Source: Verrucomicrobiota bacterium (lineage in GTDB: Bacteria; Verrucomicrobiota; Verrucomicrobiia; Limisphaerales; UBA1096). From it: a stretch of 39,073 bases of DNA. The stretch's first letter is position 1. The number at the start of each line of letters is the position of its first letter. A program made the position numbers and the translations under genes. The DNA lies in NCBI GenBank assembly GCA_014382705.1, contig JACNJE010000092.1:1-39073 (forward strand), in the 5' to 3' direction. Positions 30,252-38,197 of the stretch are shown in pieces. The notes under the pieces were generated by a model. That model saw nothing but the letters and a program-made list of their open reading frames with translations. It had not been told where the DNA came from and searched no databases.

Positions 30252-33200
30252 ATGATGAACCTATTCCGATTGGTGATTGTTGCATGTGTGCTGGCCGCGC
30301 CTGGCCAAGCGCTTGGCCAGGCGCCGGAGCCGCCTCAGCCGAAACGTAAGCCGGTTGCTTCCAAGCCGGTGCGATTGACTCCGCCGCCAGCCAAGCCGAA
30401 GCCGCTGGCCAAGCCGGTGCCATCGTCCGGCGCGGTTAAAACGCCCAAGCCTCCCCCCAAGCCGGCGCTCAAGGTGTTCCCGCGCAAGAGGGAAAAGTTC
30501 AACTTCATCGGCGGAGACCGGGTGCTTCTGGTTGGTGACGGGTTGATCGAACAGGCCCAAAAGCACGGTTATTTGGAGTACCGGATCACGGTGCAAAACA
30601 GCGGCAAGAAACTGTACTTTCACAACATCGGCTGGAGCGGGGACACACCGGCCGGCATCGCGCGCGATGGGCTGGGAACACGGCAGGCCGGTCACGAGCC
30701 GGCCAATGAAGGGTGGCTGCAGTTGAGCAGACAGGTTGCCGACATCAAGCCGACGGTGGCCATTATCGGCTACGGCATGGCCAGTTCGCTCGATGGCAGC
30801 ACACTGGAGCAATTCAAGTCGGACTACCAGCGGCTGGTTGCTCATATCAAGGCCAACGCCGGCAAAAAGAACCGGCTGCGCCTCGTGTTCATGACCCCGA
30901 TCGCGCATGAGAACCTGGGCGGCAAGCTGCCAAGCGGAGAGGCGCACAATGCAATCCTGGAAAAATACCGGGATGCGATCGGTGACATGGCCAAGGAACA
31001 CGACGCCTGGTTTGTGGACCTTTACCGTTACTTGAAACGGCGCAAGGGATCGACGGCGCCGGTAATGACCGCGGATGGGATTCACCTGACCGACTACGGT
31101 TACTGGGTGATGGCGGGGGCCACCGAGTTTTCATTCAGTTGGTCACCGACGAATTTCCGGTTCGGGATCATGCAGGACGGAACTGAACGGGGCGGCGGCT
31201 ACGGCATCAAGCTGGGCAACATCTCGAAAACCGACAGCGGGGTGACCCTGGACGGGAAGTTTGATGGACTGCCACCCTATTTCGGCCGCGAGAAAAAAGG
31301 AACATTGATCACCCAGCAGACGGCCATCGGGCGGGTTCAGATCCTCGGCTTGCCGGAGGGGCGCTTCACCTTGGCCGCGGACGGGGAGGAAGTCCTCACG
31401 GCGGAGACACGCGAATGGAGACAGGGGGCATATATCGATGCTGGCCCGGACGTTGGCCAAGCGGAGAAAATCCGCCGGCTGATCCGGGAAAAGAACGAAC
31501 TCTATTTTCACCGGACGCGCCCCCAAAATCAGGCGTATCTTTGGGGCTTCCGCAAGCATGAGCAGGGGAACAATTTCAAGGAAGTGCCGATGTTTGACCC
31601 GCTCATTCGGAAAAAAGAGGAGGCGATTTTTGCGATGAATAAGCCGGTTCAGCGCAAATACAGGCTGATGCCCGCCGAACAGTGGGAGAGGAGCAAGCCA
31701 GACGAAGTGGCAACCAAGGGAGAGGCCGAAACGGAGGCCAAGCCGTTCAAGCCGCAACCGCTGCCGGAGTTCGACCTGGGCGACGGGCTGGAGATCACGC
31801 TCTTCGCGCAGAACCCGCTCTTGGCCAAGCCGATCCAGATGAACTTCGATGCCAAGGGCCGGTTGTGGGTGGCGAGTTCGGAGGTTTATCCGCAAATCCT
31901 TCCCGGCCAGATGGCAACGGACAAGGTGATCATTCTAGATGACACCGACAACGATGGGCAGGCGGACAAGTCGACCGTGTTCGCCGACAACCTGCTGATC
32001 CCCACCGGCATCGAGCCGGGTGACGGCGGCGTGTACGTGGGGCAAAGCACCGAGTTGCTCCACTTGAAGGACACGGACGGCGACGGCGAAGCCGACGACC
32101 GGCGCGTCGTGATGTCCGGCTTCGGCACGGAGGACACACACCACATCCTGCACACGCTGCGCTGGGGTTTCGACGGACGGCTGTACTTCAATCAGTCGAT
32201 CTACATTCGCACGCACATGGAGACACCGCACGAGGTGTTGCGGCTTGAGAGCGGCGGTGTGTGGCGGCTGCGGCCGGAGACGCTCAAGGCCGAGATTTTC
32301 CTGCGCGGCTTCTGCAACCCGTGGGGGCATCATTACGACTCGTTCGGCCAGTCGTTTGTCACGGACGGTGCCGGCGGGCAGGGGCTCAGTTACGGCGTGC
32401 CCGGGGCGATGTATTTCACCTACGCCCGAGCGCCGAAACTGCTCAACAGCGTGAGCCCGGGGCGTTACCCGAAATTCTGCGGACTCGAGCTCGTTCGCAG
32501 TCCGCATTTTCCGGACGACTGGCAGGGCGACGCGATCACCTGCGATTTTCGCGCGCATCGCATCGTCCGGTTCAAGATCAGCGACAAAGGCTCGAGCTAT
32601 GTCACGCAGGAGATGCCGGATGTACTGCGCTCGGGCAGCGTTCATTTCCGGCCGATCGACATCAAGTTTGGCCCCGACGGCGCCCTTTACATTGCCGACT
32701 GGTCGAACCCGATCATCCAGCACGGCGAGGTTGATTTTCGCGACGAACGCCGCGACCACGTCCACGGCCGAATTTGGCGTGTGACTTTCAAGGACCGGCC
32801 GTTGGCCAGGAAAACCGACCTCACCCAACTCGACAACACAGCCCTCCTGACCCGGCTGGTTTCACCAAACGGCTTCGACCGCGAGAAAGCCCGGCGCGTC
32901 CTCAAGGAGCGGGGCGCAGACAGCGTGTTGCCCGATCTGGAAAAGTGGGTGTCCGCTCAGGCCGGGGAGCAGGCGCAACTTGAGGCGCTTTGGATTTACC
33001 AGGGGCTGGATGTTGTCAACGAAACGCTGCTCGCAATGCTGCTTGAGGCCAAGGACGGCCGGGTACGCACCGCCGCCGTGCAGGTGCTGGACGAGTGGGC
33101 GGATCGCATCGCCGACGCCGAGTCGCGCTTGGCCAAGCGCATCGCCGACGAGCATCCGCGCCCCCGCTTGGCCGCCCTGCGCGCCATCACCCGGAGGCCA

Positions 33201-35048
33201 ACGGAACGGTCGGTCAGCGCCGCATTGAGCGTGCTCGACAAGCCGACCGACAACCACCTCGACTACGCCGCTTGGCTTAGCATGAGGGAGATCGAGAAAC
33301 CTTGGCTGGCGATGGTGCGCTCGGGCCGATGGAAGCCGGACGGGCGCGAACACCAACTCGAGTTTGCGCTCAAGTCGATGTCCGGAGGGAAAGCCAGCGA
33401 CGTGCTCGGCTTGTTTCTCGACGGCAAGGCCATCCCCGAGGACGGCTCGTGGATCGAGATCATTGGCCGCGCCGGCACGGAGACGGACTTGTCGCAGCTC
33501 CACACCCAGTTGACTGACGGTTCGTTGTCCAATGGCGGCCGGGTGCGCGCGCTCAACGCGCTCAGCCACGCCTCGCGTCATCGCAACCTCAAACCGGGTG
33601 TCCCAAGGGAGAGCGTCGCCCGGTTTTTCGCCAGCGAAGATCAGGCCGTGCAGGTGGCCTCGCTTGGCCTGGCCGGCACGTGGAAGGGGCTTGGGGAGAG
33701 ATTTGACGGCTTGGTCGAACTCGCGTCCGGCAGAAAGAGCGCGACGCCGGTCCGGCAAGCCGCGATCAATGCCATCCGCGAAACCGGCGGTGATCGGGCC
33801 GTCCAGGCGCTTAAGCCGCTTGGCCAAGCGAAGCAGAACACCGAGGCGCGGCACATGGCCGTCGTCGCGCTTGCTGCCTTGAATGTTAACGAGACGGCAC
33901 CGTTGGCCGTCGAGGCGCTCGGCGACTGCAAGAGCGAGGCGGTGGCGCTCCAACTTTGGCGCGCGTTGCTGGGCGTGAAAAATGCCGAGAGCGCGTTGGC
34001 CAAGGCGCTGCCCAGTGAACAATTTTCCAAACTGGCTGCCAAGGCGGGGCTGCGCGCGATCCGGGAGGGAGGCCGCAGTCTGCAGACGTTGGCGTTGGCC
34101 CTGCCGCGGAGTGCCGGGCTGAAGGATGAGGAGATCACGCTTTCGAGGAGTGAAATTCAAGAGTTGACCAGGGCAGTCGGGCGGAGCGGCGATCCAGCTC
34201 GCGGCGAACAGGTCTACCGCCGGGCTGAGCTGGGCTGTGTGAGCTGCCATGCCATCGGCGGCGCAGGGGGCAGGGTCGGCCCGGACCTCACGTCGATCGG
34301 TGCCAGCGCCCCGCTCGATTACCTCGTCGAGTCGTTATACTACCCGAACCGGAAGATCAAGGAGGGATACCATTCGCTCTTGGTCGAGACCCGGGACAAC
34401 CAGGTTTTGTTTGGCATGCTGGAGCGCGAGGACGACAACCAGTTGTTCCTCCGCAACATCGCCAGCCAGCCTGTGACTGTTGCCAAGGCAAACATACTCA
34501 ATCGCACGCAGGGCAATTCGCTGATGCCGTCCGGGTTGATCGATCGACTGGAAAAGCAGGACCAGATCGACCTGTTCAGTTTCATGAGCCGCCTTGGCAA
34601 GCCGGGCGCGTTCGATGCGTCGAAGGGCAACGTCGCGCGAGTGTGGCGGCTCCGTGCGGCGAACCACCGCGACCAGCAGTTTGGAGACGACCGGATTGCC
34701 GACGGAGGCATCGACCGCAAGCGGTGGATGGCAGTCAATTCGCTCGTCGATGGCCGTCTGACGGATGCCATGCTCAAAAAGGGAACCAACGCCGGCCAAT
34801 GGGTCGGGGTGATCGGTGTGTACGCGGGGACGGAGTTCGAGGTCGCGCAGGCCGGCGACGTGACGCTGCAACTGGACGGCGCTGACGGGGCCAAGGTGTG
34901 GCTCGACGGCAAGGTTGTGAAAGCCGACGGCCAGGTCAAGGCCCGCCTCGCCGCCGGAAAACATTCTCTGGTCTTGCGCTTCGACCCGAAGGCGCTGCCC
35001 AAGTCTGTCAAGGCATCCACCTCGCAGGCCACCTTCCTCGTCGACTGA
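30252..35048 (+). CDS. PVC-type secreted protein: degenerate SGNH domain, dehydrogenase-like propeller, HEAT repeats, cytochrome c
   Basis: 1598 residues from the ATG at 30252, chosen because it opens a signal peptide (MMNLFRLVIVACVLAAPGQA). A TTG at 30222 is also open but overlaps the upstream gene. A Pro/Lys-rich linker runs to about residue 75. An SGNH-like domain follows (about 78-297), then a region of unknown fold. A beta-propeller like the PVC membrane-bound dehydrogenases (about 505-850; GFGTEDTHHILHTLRWG, FKFGPDGALYIADW type motifs) leads into HEAT-like repeats (about 855-1295) and a cytochrome c domain with CVSCH at 34236-34250 and a probable axial Met in NSLMPSG. A C-terminal beta-sandwich, PA14-like in pattern, ends it. 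It probably transfers electrons while oxidising sugars or polysaccharides in the periplasm. The SGNH Ser and Asn are replaced (see findings). Confidence 0.93.
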   Translation: MMNLFRLVIVACVLAAPGQALGQAPEPPQPKRKPVASKPVRLTPPPAKPKPLAKPVPSSGAVKTPKPPPKPALKVFPRKREKFNFIGGDRVLLVGDGLIEQAQKHGYLEYRITVQNSGKKLYFHNIGWSGDTPAGIARDGLGTRQAGHEPANEGWLQLSRQVADIKPTVAIIGYGMASSLDGSTLEQFKSDYQRLVAHIKANAGKKNRLRLVFMTPIAHENLGGKLPSGEAHNAILEKYRDAIGDMAKEHDAWFVDLYRYLKRRKGSTAPVMTADGIHLTDYGYWVMAGATEFSFSWSPTNFRFGIMQDGTERGGGYGIKLGNISKTDSGVTLDGKFDGLPPYFGREKKGTLITQQTAIGRVQILGLPEGRFTLAADGEEVLTAETREWRQGAYIDAGPDVGQAEKIRRLIREKNELYFHRTRPQNQAYLWGFRKHEQGNNFKEVPMFDPLIRKKEEAIFAMNKPVQRKYRLMPAEQWERSKPDEVATKGEAETEAKPFKPQPLPEFDLGDGLEITLFAQNPLLAKPIQMNFDAKGRLWVASSEVYPQILPGQMATDKVIILDDTDNDGQADKSTVFADNLLIPTGIEPGDGGVYVGQSTELLHLKDTDGDGEADDRRVVMSGFGTEDTHHILHTLRWGFDGRLYFNQSIYIRTHMETPHEVLRLESGGVWRLRPETLKAEIFLRGFCNPWGHHYDSFGQSFVTDGAGGQGLSYGVPGAMYFTYARAPKLLNSVSPGRYPKFCGLELVRSPHFPDDWQGDAITCDFRAHRIVRFKISDKGSSYVTQEMPDVLRSGSVHFRPIDIKFGPDGALYIADWSNPIIQHGEVDFRDERRDHVHGRIWRVTFKDRPLARKTDLTQLDNTALLTRLVSPNGFDREKARRVLKERGADSVLPDLEKWVSAQAGEQAQLEALWIYQGLDVVNETLLAMLLEAKDGRVRTAAVQVLDEWADRIADAESRLAKRIADEHPRPRLAALRAITRRPTERSVSAALSVLDKPTDNHLDYAAWLSMREIEKPWLAMVRSGRWKPDGREHQLEFALKSMSGGKASDVLGLFLDGKAIPEDGSWIEIIGRAGTETDLSQLHTQLTDGSLSNGGRVRALNALSHASRHRNLKPGVPRESVARFFASEDQAVQVASLGLAGTWKGLGERFDGLVELASGRKSATPVRQAAINAIRETGGDRAVQALKPLGQAKQNTEARHMAVVALAALNVNETAPLAVEALGDCKSEAVALQLWRALLGVKNAESALAKALPSEQFSKLAAKAGLRAIREGGRSLQTLALALPRSAGLKDEEITLSRSEIQELTRAVGRSGDPARGEQVYRRAELGCVSCHAIGGAGGRVGPDLTSIGASAPLDYLVESLYYPNRKIKEGYHSLLVETRDNQVLFGMLEREDDNQLFLRNIASQPVTVAKANILNRTQGNSLMPSGLIDRLEKQDQIDLFSFMSRLGKPGAFDASKGNVARVWRLRAANHRDQQFGDDRIADGGIDRKRWMAVNSLVDGRLTDAMLKKGTNAGQWVGVIGVYAGTEFEVAQAGDVTLQLDGADGAKVWLDGKVVKADGQVKARLAAGKHSLVLRFDPKALPKSVKASTSQATFLVD
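30297..30324. repeat. Perfect 28-bp palindrome from two abutting motif copies
   Basis: Two one-mismatch copies (CTGGCCAAG and CTTGGCCAG) join head to tail around a central GCGC, giving a perfect 28-base palindrome. It lies at the signal-peptide cleavage region of the cytochrome c gene, 45 bases after its ATG. In RNA it could fold as a 12-bp stem with a GCGC loop. Confidence 0.9.
31820..31829. repeat. Iterated palindrome CTTGGCCAAG
   Basis: Exact copy in the propeller part of the cytochrome c gene, read as Leu-Ala-Lys. Confidence 0.85.
33125..33140. repeat. Iterated palindrome, 16-bp form
   Basis: Perfect GCGCTTGGCCAAGCGC in the HEAT region of the cytochrome c gene, read as Leu-Ala-Lys-Arg. 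Confidence 0.88.
33817..33830. repeat. Iterated palindrome, 14-bp form
   Basis: Perfect CGCTTGGCCAAGCG in the HEAT region, read as Leu-Gly-Gln-Ala. Confidence 0.88.
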
Positions 35049-35051
35049 TCC

Positions 35052-35525
35052 ATGCTGAAAAAAGCGGCCCATGCAAAAGTCAGGCGGGCAGACGGAAGGC
35101 GGGTGGCCGTTGTCGCCTCCCGGTACAATTCGCGCTATGTCAACTCGATGCTGCGCGCCGCCAAGGCTGAGTTGGCCAAGGCCAAGGTTGCGGTGGAGGT
35201 TGTGCGCGTGCCGGGTGCGTTTGAGATCCCGGCGGTGGCGTCGGCCTTGGCCAAGCGCTTGGCCAAGCCGGTCGATGCGATCCTTTGCCTGGGGGTCATC
35301 CTCCGTGGCGAGACCACCCACGCGGAGCATGTCGGCCAAGCGGTCACGGCCGCGCTGGCACAGTTGCAGGTCGAGCATTCCCTGCCGGTGATCCACGAAG
35401 TGCTGCTGCTTGAGAACCGGGAGCAGGCGGCCAAGCGGTGCCTCGACACCCGGCACAACCGCGGCATCGAGGCTGCCCGAACCGCCGTCGAGATGACGGG
35501 TGTCATGCGCCGCCTCGGGGTGTAA
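35052..35525 (+). CDS. ribH: 6,7-dimethyl-8-ribityllumazine synthase
   Basis: A 157-residue protein of normal family length. It condenses 5-amino-6-ribitylaminouracil with 3,4-dihydroxybutanone 4-phosphate in riboflavin synthesis. Visible motifs: RVPGAFEIP, LGVILRGETTHAEHV (with the catalytic His after RGETT), and ENREQAAKRC before HNRGIEAA. The third position block reads HEVLLLEN instead of the usual GVLT, which I take as lineage variation. The ATG lies three bases after the stop of the cytochrome c gene, with no Shine-Dalgarno sequence. No other rib gene is in the window. A doubled palindrome (35247-35268) encodes Leu-Ala-Lys-Arg-Leu-Ala-Lys. Confidence 0.94.
   Translation: MLKKAAHAKVRRADGRRVAVVASRYNSRYVNSMLRAAKAELAKAKVAVEVVRVPGAFEIPAVASALAKRLAKPVDAILCLGVILRGETTHAEHVGQAVTAALAQLQVEHSLPVIHEVLLLENREQAAKRCLDTRHNRGIEAARTAVEMTGVMRRLGV
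35247..35268. repeat. Perfect 22-bp double palindrome in ribH
   Basis: Two exact CTTGGCCAAG copies separated by CG (35247-35256 and 35259-35268). The whole 22 bases are self-complementary. Read as Leu-Ala-Lys-Arg-Leu-Ala-Lys. Confidence 0.9.
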
Positions 35526-35568
35526 GAATCTTGCGGCTTGCCTCGTGGCTCCGTAGGTTGTGCCCCGC

Positions 35569-36243
35569 ATGGTCATAGCGCCTTCCATTTTAGCCGGCGA
35601 TTTCAGCAAGTTCGCCCGCGAACTCAAGCGGGTCGAGAAGAGCGGGACAGAGTGGGTTCATCTGGACGTCATGGACGGGCACTTCGTCCCCAACCTGACC
35701 TTTGGCCCGCGGCTCGTCGCCACCGCCCGGCCGCACTCCGGTCTCTTCTTCGACACGCACCTCATGTGCTCCAAGCCAGAGATTCTGCTGGAGCCGTTTG
35801 CCAGCGCCGGCTCCGACCTGCTCACGGTGCACGTCGAGCTTGAAGACCGGGTGTCGTCGTTGCTTTGGAGTATCCGTTCGCTCAACAAGCAGGTCGGCCT
35901 TGCGGTCAACCCGCCGACCGCGATCGAAAAGGTGAAGCCGTTCCTCGACAAGGTCGACCTGTTGCTGGTGATGACCGTCAATCCTGGCTTCGGCGGGCAG
36001 TCGTTCATCGAGGAATGCGTCCCGAAAATTCAGCAGGTCTACGAGTGGCGAAAACAGATGGGACTCAACTTCCGCCTCGAGGTGGATGGCGGGGTGAACA
36101 TGGCCACCGCCGCCGAGTGTGCCCGGGCCGGGGCCGACACATTTGTCGCCGGGTCAGCCCTGTTCGGCGAGCGCAGCCTGACGCGTGCGGTGAAGAAAAT
36201 GCACAAGATTGTCTCGCAGGTGAGCAACGGTTTCAACAAGTGA
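35569..36243 (+). CDS. rpe: Ribulose-phosphate 3-epimerase
   Basis: A 224-residue TIM-barrel enzyme that interconverts ribulose 5-phosphate and xylulose 5-phosphate. It starts with the family opening MVIAPSILAGDF at the ATG 35569; a GTG at 35560 is in frame but would add three unneeded residues. Metal ligands are seen as His31 and Asp33 (VHLDVMDG), His64 (DTHLM) and the Asp of LEVDGGVN. NPGFGGQ is the phosphate-side signature. It follows ribH by 43 bases, and its TGA overlaps the GTG start of the next gene (GTGA), implying coupled translation. No exact palindrome copy falls in it. Confidence 0.96.
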   Translation: MVIAPSILAGDFSKFARELKRVEKSGTEWVHLDVMDGHFVPNLTFGPRLVATARPHSGLFFDTHLMCSKPEILLEPFASAGSDLLTVHVELEDRVSSLLWSIRSLNKQVGLAVNPPTAIEKVKPFLDKVDLLLVMTVNPGFGGQSFIEECVPKIQQVYEWRKQMGLNFRLEVDGGVNMATAAECARAGADTFVAGSALFGERSLTRAVKKMHKIVSQVSNGFNK

Positions 36244-37664
36244 GCCGCCAGGAAATCAAGTTTGGCACCGACGGCTGGCGTGCGGTGATCGCCGAGGAGT
36301 TCACCTTTGCCAATGTCGACCGGGTCGCGCAGGCCACTGCGGAGCATTGGAAAAAACGACGCCCGAAAGGCACCAAAAAGAAAGTCGTGATCGGCTGCGA
36401 CCGGCGTTTTTTGGCCGACCAATTCGCCGATCGAGTGGCCGAGGTGTTCGCTGGCAACGGGTACGAAGTGATTCTGGGCGATACGCCCACACCGACCCCG
36501 GCTGTCTCGTATGCAGTCAAGGCGGCCAAGGCGGCCGGGGGCGTCGTCATCACCGCGAGCCACAATCCCGCCGCGTTTTGCGGCTACAAGCTGAAAGGCC
36601 ACTTTGGTGGATCGGCTGATTCCGACACCAGCCAGGCAGTCGAGGCGCTGCTCGATGCCAAGCCGGTGAAGGCGCTCGACCTGCGCTTGGCCAAGCGCAA
36701 GCGGCTGGTTCGCGTTAAAAATCTGCACACACCGCACGCCCGGGCGATTCAGAAGTTGGTGGACTTCGACCTGGTAGCCAACTCCGGTTTGCGGTTTGCG
36801 CACGACGCATTGTTCGGCGTCGGCGCGGGGGCGTTCGAGAAAATCCTCGGCGGAACCCAGTGCAAAGTCACCACGCTCAACTCGGAGCACGATCCGTTTT
36901 TCGGCGGCATTCATCCCGAGCCAATCGTACACAACTACGGGCCAAGCGCGGCGCACCTTCGCAAACACCCGCACGATCTCTGCCTCGTCACCGACGGCGA
37001 CGCCGATCGCGTCGGCGGCATGGACGGCCGGGGCAACGCGCTGACGACCCACCAAATCATCTGCCTGCTGCTGTATCACTACATCGTCAACCGGGGCCAG
37101 CGCGGCCGCGTGGTCAAGGCGTTGACAACCACCTCGATGGTCGACCGCATCTGCGAGGCGCACGGGCTGGAACTGCTCGAGACCGGTGTCGGCTTCAAAT
37201 ACATCTGCACCGAGATGCAGAAGGGAGACGTGCTGCTCGGCTTCGAGGAGAGCGGCGGCATCGGTTTCCCCGGTCACATCCCGGAGCGCGACGGCATCCT
37301 CGCTGGCTTGGCATTACTTGAACTGTTGGCCACGGAAAAAACCACCGTGAACAGACTCCTGGCCAGCCTCGAGAAACAATTCGGCCCGCACCGGTACGAC
37401 CGACTCGACACGCATTTTCCACTCGAGAAAAGAGCCAAGCTGATGCGGCATTGTGCCGCCAACCCGCCCGCCAGGCTTGCCGGATCACCCGTGGCCGAAG
37501 TGAAGACGTTTGACGGCGTCAAGTACATCGCCGAGAACGGCGCTTGGCTGATGCTGCGCGGCTCCGGCACCGAGCCGATCCTGCGCATCTACGCCGAGGC
37601 CGACTCGGATGCTAAGGCACGGAAACTTACCCAGCTAGGTGTCCGATTTACCCGTAAAGTTTGA
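36240..37664 (+). CDS. Phosphoglucomutase/phosphomannomutase family enzyme
   Basis: 474 residues from a GTG start at 36240-36242 that overlaps the rpe stop; the protein then reads SRQEIKFGTDGWRAV, the family N-terminus. Catalytic phosphoserine Ser107 lies in TASHNP, the metal loop is DGDADR (252-257), the sugar-specificity motif is EESGG and the phosphate-binding loop is RGSGTEP (440-446). It interconverts hexose 1- and 6-phosphates. The EESGG form suits glucose or mannose rather than glucosamine substrates, though this is not decisive. Together with galE across the divergent region it could feed UDP-sugar synthesis. A perfect 18-base palindrome lies at 36682-36699. Confidence 0.94.
   Translation: MSRQEIKFGTDGWRAVIAEEFTFANVDRVAQATAEHWKKRRPKGTKKKVVIGCDRRFLADQFADRVAEVFAGNGYEVILGDTPTPTPAVSYAVKAAKAAGGVVITASHNPAAFCGYKLKGHFGGSADSDTSQAVEALLDAKPVKALDLRLAKRKRLVRVKNLHTPHARAIQKLVDFDLVANSGLRFAHDALFGVGAGAFEKILGGTQCKVTTLNSEHDPFFGGIHPEPIVHNYGPSAAHLRKHPHDLCLVTDGDADRVGGMDGRGNALTTHQIICLLLYHYIVNRGQRGRVVKALTTTSMVDRICEAHGLELLETGVGFKYICTEMQKGDVLLGFEESGGIGFPGHIPERDGILAGLALLELLATEKTTVNRLLASLEKQFGPHRYDRLDTHFPLEKRAKLMRHCAANPPARLAGSPVAEVKTFDGVKYIAENGAWLMLRGSGTEPILRIYAEADSDAKARKLTQLGVRFTRKV
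36682..36699. repeat. Iterated palindrome, 18-bp form
   Basis: Perfect 18-base palindrome in the phosphohexomutase gene, the longest single-copy form in the window; read as Leu-Ala-Lys-Arg. Confidence 0.9.
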
Positions 37665-37667
37665 CTC

Positions 37668-37686
37668 TTGGGTTTTCGGAACCCAA
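37668..37686. other. Short hairpin after the phosphohexomutase gene
   Basis: A 7-bp stem (37668-37674 with 37680-37686) and a 5-base loop, directly after the TGA. It is followed by AAAA on the + strand rather than T, so it is a poor Rho-independent terminator. It could stabilise the 3' end of the operon mRNA. Confidence 0.45.
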
Positions 37687-37692
37687 AAATGA

Positions 37693-37721
37693 TTATCAGG
37701 CTTGAAATGTAATTTGATAAT
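37693..37721 (+). promoter_or_regulatory. Candidate promoter with overlapping inverted repeat, upstream of the GFA gene
   Basis: TTATCA (37693-37698, 4 of 6 matches) and GATAAT (37716-37721, 5 of 6) with a 17-base spacer, in an AT-rich gap. ATTATCA (37692-37698) and TGATAAT (37715-37721) form a perfect 7-base inverted repeat over the same elements. Confidence 0.4.
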
Positions 37722-37751
37722 GCAAGAATCCGTTGGCCATTAATCAATACG

Positions 37752-38171
37752 ATGAAGAGAATTGGAAAATGTTGCTGTGAGCAAGCGGGAGTGGAAGTTG
37801 AAGGCGACCCTGATTTAAATCTTGTTTGCCATTGTGACAGTTGCAAACGCAAATCTGGAAGTGCCTTCGGTATAAGTGCCTATTTTAAGGATGATCAAAT
37901 TGTTCGCACTTTCGGCGAATGGAATGTTTACGAGAAATCAAACTGGTTGGGTGATCAGCAACGATTTTTTTGCAAGAATTGTGGCACGACGGTTTATTGG
38001 ACGTTATCGGAAATGGCCGGACTGACTGGAGTTTCCGGTGGGTGTTTCGCTGAAGACCCGTTGCCGGAACCCAATTTAACGCTTACTCAAGGTGATAAAA
38101 TGTTCCCGTGGGTAACAATGCCAGGCCATTGGGATACCAGTATTGAGGCGCTGGGAAGGACAATCACTTAA
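37752..38171 (+). CDS. GFA (CENP-V/Gfa) family zinc protein
   Basis: A 139-residue protein with the three cysteine clusters of the glutathione-dependent formaldehyde-activating family: GKCCCEQ near the start, CHCDSCKRKSG at about 26-36 and FFCKNCGTTVYW at about 73-84. The family fold binds one or two zinc ions. The founding member was thought to join formaldehyde to glutathione, but most members have no proven reaction. The DNA is clearly AT-richer than the neighbours, with A- and T-ending codons, and has no copy of the palindrome, which suggests later acquisition. It has its own candidate promoter and converges with the DUF1501 gene 26 bases away. Confidence 0.9.
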   Translation: MKRIGKCCCEQAGVEVEGDPDLNLVCHCDSCKRKSGSAFGISAYFKDDQIVRTFGEWNVYEKSNWLGDQQRFFCKNCGTTVYWTLSEMAGLTGVSGGCFAEDPLPEPNLTLTQGDKMFPWVTMPGHWDTSIEALGRTIT

Positions 38172-38197
38172 TCAACGATAAGCTCACGGATTCACTG

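Noticed and set aside
32862-34250. A 462-codon open frame on the - strand in the HEAT region
   Set aside because: Antisense shadow of the cytochrome c fusion protein, with no domain of its own.
34335-35627. A 430-codon open frame on the - strand across the cytochrome c and ribH genes
   Set aside because: It is the shadow of well-supported + strand genes, and its sequence is low-complexity Arg/His/Asp-rich with no family signature.
36039-37277. A 412-codon open frame on the - strand across rpe and the phosphohexomutase
   Set aside because: Antisense shadow; both + strand genes are complete with all active-site motifs.
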